Below are positions 1-7,397 of a stretch of DNA of 37,211 bases, piece after piece. A model generated the notes under the pieces. The model saw nothing but the letters and a program-made list of their open reading frames with translations. It searched no databases and was not told where the DNA came from. Each line of letters begins with the position of its first letter. Position 1 is the stretch's first letter. The stretch spans positions 1-37,211 of the forward strand of contig DRPN01000161.1 of NCBI GenBank assembly GCA_011374625.1, read 5' to 3'. Origin of the DNA: Bacteroidota bacterium (GTDB lineage Bacteria; Bacteroidota; Bacteroidia; Bacteroidales; VadinHA17). Both the position numbers and the translations under genes were made by a program.

Positions 1-149
1 CCTTTTGTTATCAGGTCGGTAACGGCCGCATTGAAAGAGGTATAATCGGCAGAAGTGATGCCGATTGTATAAGTGCCGGAAAGAGGTTGGGACAAACCAT
101 GTCCCCATACAAAAAAGATCAGAAATAAAAGAAAGTAAATTTTTTTCAT
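1..149 (-). CDS. Secreted protein, N-terminal fragment (cut by window edge)
   Basis: An ATG at 149 reads leftward off the window with no stop. The first residues (MKKIYFLLFLIFFVWGHGLS) form a clear Sec signal peptide: two lysines, then a hydrophobic core. The mature start reads SGTYTIGITSADYTSFNAAV, a phrase common at the N-terminus of large Bacteroidota surface or T9SS-exported proteins. Those often carry right-handed beta-helix or Fn3/Ig-like repeats and a C-terminal sorting domain. Only about 49 residues are visible, so the enzymatic or adhesive role cannot be told. It is divergent from the SPOR gene, and the 133 bp between them must hold both promoters. The signal peptide is certain; the family placement rests on recall of that motif. 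Confidence 0.7.
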   Translation of the reverse strand, partial: MKKIYFLLFLIFFVWGHGLSQPLSGTYTIGITSADYTSFNAAVTDLITK

Positions 150-282
150 CTGTTTATGTTTTGTATCTGTTACGGAAAGATTACGTAAAGGTTATAAAAA
201 AAAGACGAAAAAAAAATGAGATGCGTTTATTTACTCCTCAAATTTTTTTGCACCTTTACGGTAAAATCAAAATAATATTGTC

Positions 283-744
283 ATGAGAATTGAATATATT
301 TTGAGTTGGGCCGTGATCTTGATGATTTTGTCTGCCGGATGTGGTGGGACAAAAAAAGTTACCAAAGTGACGATTGAGTCGGACAAATCCAAAGTGGTTG
401 TGAACAATACTCCCAAAGAAGAATCGAAGCAAGAAGAAAAGAGTGAGAATGATACGATCACGGTGAAAGAAGAAAAACTGGTGGGGACGCAGGAAGCGCC
501 GGTGCCGAAAGAAAAGTATTTTGTGATTATTGGAAGCTTCCGTTACCCCGGGAATGTGAAGAAGTACATTAAGCAGATACGCGATGAAGGTTTTTCTCCG
601 TTTGTCTTGCGTAATGAGGAAGGCCTGTTCCGGGTGGCAGTATTTTCCTACGATGATGAAATGCGTGCCCGGGATAAGGTGCATGCTATCTGGAAAGCCT
701 TCCCTCAGCATAATGATACCTGGTTGCTGATCAAAGAGGAGTAA
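283..744 (+). CDS. SPOR-domain lipoprotein
   Basis: A 153-aa protein. Residues 1-19 are a lipoprotein signal peptide with lipobox LSAG/C, so the mature protein should be anchored by Cys20. Residues about 25-80 are a low-complexity linker rich in Lys, Glu, Ser and Val. Residues about 83-150 match a SPOR domain: the strand EKYFVIIGSF, a Lys-rich helix, FSPFVLRNEEGLFRVAVFSY, then a second helix ending in WLLIKEE. SPOR domains bind denuded septal peptidoglycan, so a cell-envelope or division-site role is likely; this is family knowledge, not tested here. It stands alone, with about 110 bp before the SGNH hydrolase gene downstream. The ATG at 283 is the only start that keeps the signal peptide intact. 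Confidence 0.85.
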   Translation: MRIEYILSWAVILMILSAGCGGTKKVTKVTIESDKSKVVVNNTPKEESKQEEKSENDTITVKEEKLVGTQEAPVPKEKYFVIIGSFRYPGNVKKYIKQIRDEGFSPFVLRNEEGLFRVAVFSYDDEMRARDKVHAIWKAFPQHNDTWLLIKEE

Positions 745-853
745 ACAGGTTTTTGATGACGAAACATTTTAAAGATAACATCTGTTGTTTAGCGTTGATA
801 TTGTTTATGCTGACTTTGTTTTTAATATTTTCTAATACTTTGAATAAAAAACC

Positions 854-1630
854 ATGTTTCAATTAAAGACTGCATTCATTTTCTTGTTTGGTGTTTTGAT
901 TTCCTTACAATCATTAACGGCGCAAAATATTCCATCGAAACAAACCTCAATTACACCCTCCGAACAACAGATCCTCAAATCCTACGAAAGATGGTCAAAA
1001 ATGAAAGACGATTGGCCAAACCTGAGTCGGTACAAGGCTGCTAATGCTCTGGTGCCGCCTCCGTCAAAAAATGAAAAACGGGTTGTTTTCATGGGGAATT
1101 CTATCACCGACGCATGGATAAGGATTTCTCCGGAATTTTTTAAAGGGAAACCTTATTTTGACAGAGGTATAAGTGGGCAAACGACGCCGCAGATGTTGAT
1201 TCGTTTCAGACCCGATGTGATCAAGCTCAGGCCCAGTGTGGTCGTTATCCTGGCCGGGACAAATGATATAGCGGGGAATACGGGGCCTTCTTCCCTGGAG
1301 ATGATAGAGGATAATCTGGCCTCTATGGCAGAATTGGCTAAATTTCATCATATCAAAGTTATTCTTTGTTCTGTATTGCCCGCTTATGATTATCCGTGGC
1401 GACCCGGTGTCAAACCGGCAGAAAAAATCGTGACCCTGAATCAATGGATAAAAAAGTACGCTGAGAAAAATAACCTCTACTATCTGGATTATTATTCATC
1501 CATGGTAGATGAACGAAAGGGGATGAAACAGGAATATACGGTGGACGGTGTCCATCCCAACAAATTAGGGTATCAGGTTATGGAAGATCTTGTGGAGAAA
1601 GCCATTCAGGAAGTGTTAAGCCGTAAATAA
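854..1630 (+). CDS. Secreted SGNH/GDSL-family hydrolase (esterase/lipase-like)
   Basis: A 258-aa protein with a Sec signal peptide ending near LTAQ (residue 24). All SGNH blocks are visible. Block I is VVFMGNSITDAW with nucleophile Ser83. Block II glycine lies in DRGISGQTT, near residue 106. Block III is LAGTNDIAGNT with Asn137. Block V is DGVHPNKLGY with Asp231 and His234. The length suits single-domain Bacteroidota acyl-hydrolases that remove acetyl or other acyl groups from glycans, or act as lysophospholipase-like esterases. The substrate cannot be read from sequence. It has no partner gene on its strand except the more AT-rich sulfatase 390 bp downstream, so a shared glycan pathway is only a guess. 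The fold is near certain; the specificity is unknown. Confidence 0.88.
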   Translation: MFQLKTAFIFLFGVLISLQSLTAQNIPSKQTSITPSEQQILKSYERWSKMKDDWPNLSRYKAANALVPPPSKNEKRVVFMGNSITDAWIRISPEFFKGKPYFDRGISGQTTPQMLIRFRPDVIKLRPSVVVILAGTNDIAGNTGPSSLEMIEDNLASMAELAKFHHIKVILCSVLPAYDYPWRPGVKPAEKIVTLNQWIKKYAEKNNLYYLDYYSSMVDERKGMKQEYTVDGVHPNKLGYQVMEDLVEKAIQEVLSRK

Positions 1631-1643
1631 ACCTCCCCGGTTT

Positions 1644-1837
1644 CTACTTTGCCAATTTGATATAATTCATGCCCTCAGGTATTTTCCCTGTTATAAGCAT
1701 CTTTTACAGGCAGCACGATGATTTGTGGGATCATATGTTGGCAGTAAATGAAATTAAATTGGTGTGAATATCAGCTCGTTTAATTGTCCGGGCTGGCGTA
1801 TGTCGGGTGATCCGTGGATTTCAGGTCCTAAAGCCAT
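1644..1837 (-). pseudogene. Decayed gene remnant, 3' end of an unidentified protein
   Basis: Protein-like segments lie on the minus strand in different frames. An ATG at 1837 gives 27 residues (MALGPEIHGSPDIRQPGQLN and on) before a stop at 1754. Further left, another frame reads QHMIPQIIVLPVKDA. The last frame reads KMLITGKIPEGMNYIKLAK and ends at a TAG at 1644-1646, like a genuine C-terminus. The composition is protein-like but stops and frame changes break it repeatedly, as expected of an old pseudogene. I do not recognise the family. It sits in the 393-bp gap between the SGNH hydrolase and the sulfatase, whose arrival may have cut it. The alternative is non-coding sequence read too generously. 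Confidence 0.35.
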
Positions 1838-2023
1838 GCGTTACCTCGTTTTTATTCTGAAACGACGGTGGTTACAGTAAAAAGGTGGAAGTACAATTTT
1901 ATCAACATAAGACTGAGTTTCAAGATGTTTATGTTCGGGTATTCCCAAAGGATAAGAAGTACTTTAGTCGCCGGTTTTTTTACAAAAAATACTTATCTTG
2001 TGGATGAACCAAAATTATTAAAA

Positions 2024-3676
2024 ATGAACCTAAATAAATCATTAGCTTTTTTATTGTTGGCTTCAATCATTATTATATGTTTTGGTAATAAGAAATTGCC
2101 TGATACAAAACCCAATATCTTGCTTGTTATGGCAGATGATATGGGTTATTCTGATCTCGGTTGTTATGGAGGTGAAATCAATACTCCAAATCTTGATAAA
2201 CTTGCAAAAAATGGTATACGTTTTACTCAATTTTATAATACTGCCCGTTGTTGTCCAACCAGGGCAAGTTTAATGACTGGTTTATATCCCCATGAAGCAG
2301 GGGAAGGATACATGACAGGGAGAAATATGGGCCCAGGTTATTTAGGATTTCTAAATGATTCATGCGTTACGATTGCAGAAGTATTAGAGAAAGCAGGATA
2401 TTTTACCGGGATGGTAGGCAAATGGCATGCTGGAAATAATAGAGAAAGTTGGCCTGAAAATAGGGGTTTTAAACATTTTTGGGGCATTCACAATTATATA
2501 GATAGTTATTTTAAAGTCTTGAATAATTGTGAAGTTTTTTATAATGGAAAAATTGTCATTCATCAGAATGATTATCCTAAAATTGGTGCTTCTTCAAATA
2601 AAGAATGGTATACTACTGATGTGTTCACCAACAAAGCAATTGAATTTATTGATTTAGCAATAAGAGAAAAAAAACCATTTTTTCAGTATGTGGCATATAA
2701 TGCTCCTCACTGGCCATTGGAAGCACATGATGATGTAATCGAAAAATATCTTGAAAAATATAAGGCAGGTTATGAATCATTACGAATACAGAAATATCGC
2801 AGGATGATTAAAATGGGAATTGTTTCAGATCAATGGCAATTACCCAAAAGAACAATGCCTGCTTGGGATTCATTGAGTGATTCCTTAAAACTTGATACAG
2901 AATTTCGGCGAGCAATTTATGCAGCCCAAATTGAGATCATGGATCAAAATATTGGCAGATTAGTAACCCATCTAAATGAGAAAGGGGTTCTTGACAATAC
3001 AGTTATTATATTTTTATCAGATAATGGTTGTTCTGCGGAGCCTGAGGATAATATTTTTGGATATCAATGGGGAAAAAATACCAGATGGAATTATCAGGAA
3101 TGGCGCAGAAATTCGGCAAGGGCAGGTGCAAGCCAGGGAATGGTATGGGCTATTACCAGTAATAGTCCATACAAACGATATAAAAAGTTTACCCATGAAG
3201 GGGGGATATCGACACCACTCATTGTGCATTGGCCAAATGGAATAAAAAAGCCGGGAACATTTGATGATAAACCTGGGCATATTGTTGATATAATGGCCAC
3301 ATGTTGTGAACTTGCCAATGCCACTTATCCAAGATTGCGAAATGGTATACCTGTTAAAAAAATGCGTGGAATAAGTTTGGTTCCAAATTTTAAAGGAGCT
3401 GAAAGCCCTAAACATAAGACTATTTTTTGGGAACATGAGGGCCATGGAGCTTTGCGTATGGGAAAATGGAAACTTGTTTCTGTTAATCCCAGGGATCAAA
3501 GTAAATGGGAGTTATATGATATGGAAAAAGACAGGACCGAAATTCATGACCTTTCAACTCTATTTCCTGAAAAACGTGATGAAATGATTAAGAAATGGAT
3601 TGAAATAGCTTATGAAACCAAAGCACTTCCTTGGCCAGATCTTTCTAATGCAAAAAGAAATCCTGTTGAAAAATAG
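2024..3676 (+). CDS. Type I (formylglycine) sulfatase, arylsulfatase family
   Basis: The protein is 550 aa from ATG 2024. An in-frame start at 1868 adds 52 unrelated residues and is rejected because a hydrophobic export segment (LAFLLLASIIIICF) follows 2024 directly. Sulfatase motifs in order: metal-binding Asp pair in NILLVMADDMGYSDLGCYGG; signature CCPTRASLMTG, whose first Cys would become formylglycine; GKWHAG; NAPHWPLEAHDD; metal ligands in FLSDNGCSAE; and a typical C-terminal helix after WELYDMEKDRTEIHDL. These enzymes remove sulfate esters from glycans or aryl compounds and need a radical-SAM maturase, which is not in this window. The coding sequence is visibly AT-richer than its neighbours, with runs such as TTTTTATTGTTGGCTTC, so acquisition by transfer is plausible. 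The substrate is unknown. Confidence 0.93.
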   Translation: MNLNKSLAFLLLASIIIICFGNKKLPDTKPNILLVMADDMGYSDLGCYGGEINTPNLDKLAKNGIRFTQFYNTARCCPTRASLMTGLYPHEAGEGYMTGRNMGPGYLGFLNDSCVTIAEVLEKAGYFTGMVGKWHAGNNRESWPENRGFKHFWGIHNYIDSYFKVLNNCEVFYNGKIVIHQNDYPKIGASSNKEWYTTDVFTNKAIEFIDLAIREKKPFFQYVAYNAPHWPLEAHDDVIEKYLEKYKAGYESLRIQKYRRMIKMGIVSDQWQLPKRTMPAWDSLSDSLKLDTEFRRAIYAAQIEIMDQNIGRLVTHLNEKGVLDNTVIIFLSDNGCSAEPEDNIFGYQWGKNTRWNYQEWRRNSARAGASQGMVWAITSNSPYKRYKKFTHEGGISTPLIVHWPNGIKKPGTFDDKPGHIVDIMATCCELANATYPRLRNGIPVKKMRGISLVPNFKGAESPKHKTIFWEHEGHGALRMGKWKLVSVNPRDQSKWELYDMEKDRTEIHDLSTLFPEKRDEMIKKWIEIAYETKALPWPDLSNAKRNPVEK

Positions 3677-3894
3677 TAATTACTTATTTTTGTTTCTTAT
3701 ACCAAAAAGTAAAACACTACACAGAAATGTAGTATCAAACTCATCTTCTACACCTGGAAAATACATATATCAGACACACAGCAATATACCGCGGTCAAAA
3801 AATCTTTGGCACTACACGGTTGTATAACAGCACTTCCGAAACGATTTTTCGGCAACGAACCGGAAATCATAATCCGGGAACTCAGAGCTCTGAA

Positions 3895-5349
3895 CTATTT
3901 CTTCCAGAACGCCGGGGAGAAAAGGACGAGGACGGTAAAAAGTTCAAGACGTCCCAGCATCATCAGAAAAGAGAGGAACCATTTGCCGAAAGCATTGATA
4001 TGATAAAAGTTATCCATGGGCCCCACCGAACCCATGCCCGGTCCCACATTTCCCAACGTAGTAGCCACAGCACTGATAGCCGAATCAATATTAGGTTCTA
4101 TGGTGGATATGACTACCACTCCGAAAGCAAATACAAGAATATAAATCACGGCAAAAGCCAGGACATTGGTAAGCACCCTTGAGGAAATGTTATGATGGTT
4201 AAAGCGTACCGGGATCACGGCATTGGGATGTATCAGCCGCCGCAGCTCATAGCGGCTGTTTTTTATCAGGAGGGCAATACGCATGATCTTCATGCTGCCG
4301 CCCGTCGACCCGGCCGACCCGCCGAAAAACATGAGTACCAGTAAGATCACCACCAGAAAAGGTTCCCACTTGAGATAATCGGTAGTAACATAACCGGTGG
4401 TTGTCAGGATAGAAACCACCTGAAACAAACCTTCCCGGAAAGCTGTTTCCACGCCCTTGTGATGGATAAGGATAAGAAAAATTATTACGATGGCAGAAAA
4501 TCCGGTTACAAACCCGACGTACCATCTGAACTCTTCATTTTTGATGACTTTCCTGAACTGTCGGTGAAGCGCATAATAGGAAAGAGTAAAATTCATTCCG
4601 GCCAGGAACATAAAAAAGATAATCACATACTGAATAAAAGGAGACCCCCAAAAAGCGATGCTGGCCTGTTTGGTAGAGTAGCCGCCGGTAGCCATGGTGG
4701 TAAAAGAGTGACATACGGCATCGAAAGGGTTCATTCTTCCGATGATCAGCAGGATGGACTCGGCCAGGGTAAAGAGGATATATATACCCCATAGCCGTTT
4801 GGCCGTTTCTTTCACCCGCGGGTGTAACTTATCGGGCGTTGGCCCGGGCACCTCGGCGGCAAAAAGCTGTATACTCCCCACTCCAAGATATGGCAAGACC
4901 GCCAGGGAGAGTACGATGATTCCCATACCACCCATCCACTGGGTGATACTGCGCCAGAAAAGAATACCATGGGGCAGCGAATCAATATTATTCAATATGG
5001 AAGAACCGGTAGTGGTAAAGCCTGACATCGTCTCAAAAAAAGCATCCGTCAGGTTGGGTATAGCGCCGGATAACAAATAGGGCAGGGTACCGAAAAAGGA
5101 AAAAACAATCCATACTGTGCTGACAATAATATATCCTTCCCGTTTGCCGAAGTCGCGATCAACCTTCCGGTTGAAGAACCACATCAACGCACCGGCAACG
5201 AAAGTGATCATGCTGCTGACAAACAGAGGCATGGAGTCGCCCTCACGATACAACAACGACACCAGGAAAGAGATCAGGATAAAACCGCTTTCCAGCATAA
5301 GCAAAAAGCCCAGGATAAAGACAATAATCCTTTTATTGATCATATCCAC
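3895..5349 (-). CDS. trkH: TrkH-family potassium uptake channel subunit
   Basis: A 484-aa polytopic membrane protein that conducts K+ together with the TrkA ring. The four pore-loop repeats are visible: FTTTGSSILNNIDSLPHG (loop 1, followed by the Trp-Met-Gly-Gly segment), ATGGYSTKQASI (loop 2), TTTGYVTTDYL (loop 3) and LGNVGPGMGSVGPM (loop 4). The length is normal for the family. Met3 (MINKRIIV) is an equally good start and matches how the neighbouring copy begins (MLNKRIIL). It is the last gene of a minus-strand set trkA, broken trkH, trkH, and begins 11 bp after the broken copy ends. Being complete, it is presumably the working channel. It ends in FSPAFWKK. A weak inverted repeat (CCGAAA/TTTCGG) lies beyond, but no good terminator is seen. 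Confidence 0.93.
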   Translation of the reverse strand: MDMINKRIIVFILGFLLMLESGFILISFLVSLLYREGDSMPLFVSSMITFVAGALMWFFNRKVDRDFGKREGYIIVSTVWIVFSFFGTLPYLLSGAIPNLTDAFFETMSGFTTTGSSILNNIDSLPHGILFWRSITQWMGGMGIIVLSLAVLPYLGVGSIQLFAAEVPGPTPDKLHPRVKETAKRLWGIYILFTLAESILLIIGRMNPFDAVCHSFTTMATGGYSTKQASIAFWGSPFIQYVIIFFMFLAGMNFTLSYYALHRQFRKVIKNEEFRWYVGFVTGFSAIVIIFLILIHHKGVETAFREGLFQVVSILTTTGYVTTDYLKWEPFLVVILLVLMFFGGSAGSTGGSMKIMRIALLIKNSRYELRRLIHPNAVIPVRFNHHNISSRVLTNVLAFAVIYILVFAFGVVVISTIEPNIDSAISAVATTLGNVGPGMGSVGPMDNFYHINAFGKWFLSFLMMLGRLELFTVLVLFSPAFWKK

Positions 5350-5360
5350 GCAAGATTATT

Positions 5361-5921
5361 TTAAATAAACAAGGATATAACACATTTACCGGTAAGATTA
5401 AGGGCTGCAAAATTAGAGGCGGGCCCCACCGAATCCAGGCCGGGACCAATACCACCCACGCCCAGGAAGGGGAAGATGGCGATAAACATGATCAGGATGC
5501 CTAGTCCTCCGGGAAGATGGGTAAGGCTTCGCCAGAAAAGAATGCCATGGGGGAGTGCTTCGATGTTTGTAACTATGGATGCCCCGGTCGTTGTGAATCC
5601 GGAGATCGCTTCAAAAAATGCATCGGTATAATGCGGCACATAATGTCCCAGAAAATAAGGCAATGCTCCGAAAGCAGAAAAAACCACCCAGACGGTCGGT
5701 ACGATGATATAAGCTTCGCGTTTGCCGATCTCCTCGTCCTTCGACCGGCTCAGAAGCCAGATCAGAGTCCCTGTCAGGAAAGTAACGGCAAAAGCCAAAA
5801 AGTTGGTATGCAGATCCTGTTCGTGATAGATGAGAGAAATCAATACCGGGAATAACAGAAAAGCCCCTTCCAGCATAACTGACAACCCAATGATATTCAG
5901 GATAATCCGCTTATTAAGCAT
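5361..5921 (-). pseudogene. trkH: Second trkH copy with a large internal deletion
   Basis: The reading frame is open for 186 codons, but the protein is a collapsed TrkH. Residues 1 to about 165 align with the intact neighbour from its N-terminus through pore loop 1 (SGFTTTGASIVTNIEALPHG) to PFLGVGG. The next residues (IGPGLDSVGPASNF) are pore loop 4, near the C-terminus of a normal TrkH. About 275 codons carrying loops 2 and 3 are missing, and the join falls where both sides encode Gly-Val/Gly-Gly stretches, as in deletion between short repeats. The C-terminus also stops about 21 residues early (GKCVISLFI against GKWFLSFLMML in the intact copy). It starts 6 bp after trkA. A functional four-loop pore is impossible. 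An assembly collapse of two similar genes is the main alternative. Confidence 0.88.
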
Positions 5922-5927
5922 CTTTTT

Positions 5928-7268
5928 TTACTTAAAAAACTTTTCCACTTTAGGTTTGGCTTCCGGCAGGGTAAAGACTACCACCCTGTCATGAGGTTTT
6001 ATGAATGTATCTCCCCGGGCAATAAAGCTTTGTTTCCCGCGAATGACGCCCCCCACGATAGCCCCTTTGGGAAAATCCAGGTCTTTCAGCGGCGCCTTGG
6101 TGATCCTGGAACCCTTTTTAACAACATACTCCAGTACTTCGGCATCGGTACCCGTCAGACATTTAATGGCAGAGACCTCCGACCGGGTAGTGAATCTGAA
6201 TATCCGGCTGGCAGTAATCAGTTTTTTATTGATGATGGTATCTATCCCGATATTTTCAGCCAGGGGAATATAGTCAATGTTCTCTACTTCGGCGATCACT
6301 TTAGGCACCCCCATTTTTTTCGCCAACTGACAGGAAAGAATATTGGTTTCCGAATTCCCGGTCACGGCAATAAAGACATCCATGGTTTTGAGACCTTCCT
6401 CCAGCAACAGGTCTATATCCCTGCCATCTCCGTTGATTACGAGGGTATCTTCGAGAAAATCCGCCAGTTCGATACATTTTTCTCGGTTGATCTCAATAAG
6501 CTTGATATTAAAATGTTTCTCCAGGTTTTCGGCCGTCCGTTTGCCGATGCGGCTGCCTCCGAGGATCATAATATTGTTGACATCTATTTCTTCCTTGCCC
6601 GTAAAGCGGGAGAGCCCTTTCATATCACGACGGTTGGCAATCACATACACCACATCGTTCAGACGGAAACGGTCTGTTCCACGGGGGATAATGGTTTCAT
6701 TATCCCGGGTAATGGCAATCGCCCGGTAATTGGAATCCTCTCCGCCCCAATCCAGTTCATACAGGGAGTTCCCAATAATGGGAGATTCTTCATCAAGACG
6801 GACCACATACAGGGAAAGCATTCCGCCGGTAAAATCATAAAAATCCGTAGTACCGGCCTGATGAATAAGTGAGATGATCTCACGTGCAGCGATCAGCTCG
6901 GGATAAATAAGATAATCAATTCCTATGTTTTCAAAGATATCTTTGTAGATAGGCATCAGATACTCCATATTGTCTATCCGGGCGATGGCTTTTTTGGCCC
7001 CAAGTCTCTTTCCCAAAATGGCGGACACAATATTGGTCTCCTCATAGTGAGTAACGGCAATGAACAGATCGGCATCTTTCACCTCCACATCTTTTAATAT
7101 TTCGAACGAAGTTGCCGAACCGTTAATGGTCAGGATATCAAAAGAGGAATTGATTTCTTCAATCCGTGATATCTCCGGATCAATCACAACAATATCATGA
7201 TTTTCCTGACTCAGCATCTTGGCAAGATGTTTCCCCACTTCTCCGGCGCCTGCAATAATGATCTTCAC
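5928..7268 (-). CDS. trkA: Trk potassium uptake system NAD-binding regulatory protein
   Basis: A 446-aa cytoplasmic gating protein with two RCK halves. The first Rossmann fold begins MKIIIAGAGEVGKHLAKML (GxGxxG at 7-12) with the acidic ribose ligand in IVVIDPE. It is followed by an RCK-C part with PIIGNSLYELD. The second Rossmann fold begins IMILGGSRIGKRTAENL near residue 230, followed by a second RCK-C part ending RVVVFTLPEAKPKVEKFF. This two-repeat build is that of TrkA from E. coli and Bacteroidota. It forms a ring on the inner face of TrkH and opens it in response to NADH/ATP. It is first in the minus-strand operon with two trkH copies, one broken. A TACTTTTG -7 element lies about 32 bp upstream. 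Confidence 0.95.
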   Translation of the reverse strand: MKIIIAGAGEVGKHLAKMLSQENHDIVVIDPEISRIEEINSSFDILTINGSATSFEILKDVEVKDADLFIAVTHYEETNIVSAILGKRLGAKKAIARIDNMEYLMPIYKDIFENIGIDYLIYPELIAAREIISLIHQAGTTDFYDFTGGMLSLYVVRLDEESPIIGNSLYELDWGGEDSNYRAIAITRDNETIIPRGTDRFRLNDVVYVIANRRDMKGLSRFTGKEEIDVNNIMILGGSRIGKRTAENLEKHFNIKLIEINREKCIELADFLEDTLVINGDGRDIDLLLEEGLKTMDVFIAVTGNSETNILSCQLAKKMGVPKVIAEVENIDYIPLAENIGIDTIINKKLITASRIFRFTTRSEVSAIKCLTGTDAEVLEYVVKKGSRITKAPLKDLDFPKGAIVGGVIRGKQSFIARGDTFIKPHDRVVVFTLPEAKPKVEKFFK

Positions 7269-7299
7269 TGAATCAAAGGTTTTATAAACAAGAGAACAG

Positions 7300-7307
7300 C
7301 AAAAGTA
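7300..7307 (-). promoter_or_regulatory. Candidate -7 element for the trk operon
   Basis: On the minus strand the sequence TACTTTTG is an exact match to the Bacteroidota -7 consensus TAnnTTTG. It sits about 32 bp before the trkA ATG at 7268. No TTG is found at the usual -33 distance, so only the -7 half supports it. Confidence 0.5.
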
Positions 7308-7397
7308 TAAAAATTGGTAACGTAATGAAATGATTTTTATAAGGGTTCTGGGGGATTAGCAATTCCCTTACATCTTCCTTTCTCTTATATCACAAAA

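Noticed and set aside
1868-2023. N-terminal extension of the sulfatase (52 residues)
   Set aside because: The extension precedes a proper export segment and has no sulfatase-like features; ATG 2024 is the natural start.
3677-3894. Inverted repeats ACTACA/TGTAGT and CCGAAA/TTTCGG as terminators
   Set aside because: The stems are only 6 bp and no T run follows on either strand.
6870-6895. CACGTG word as a possible parS site
   Set aside because: It lacks the flanking TGTT and AAACA half-sites and lies inside trkA, far from parAB.
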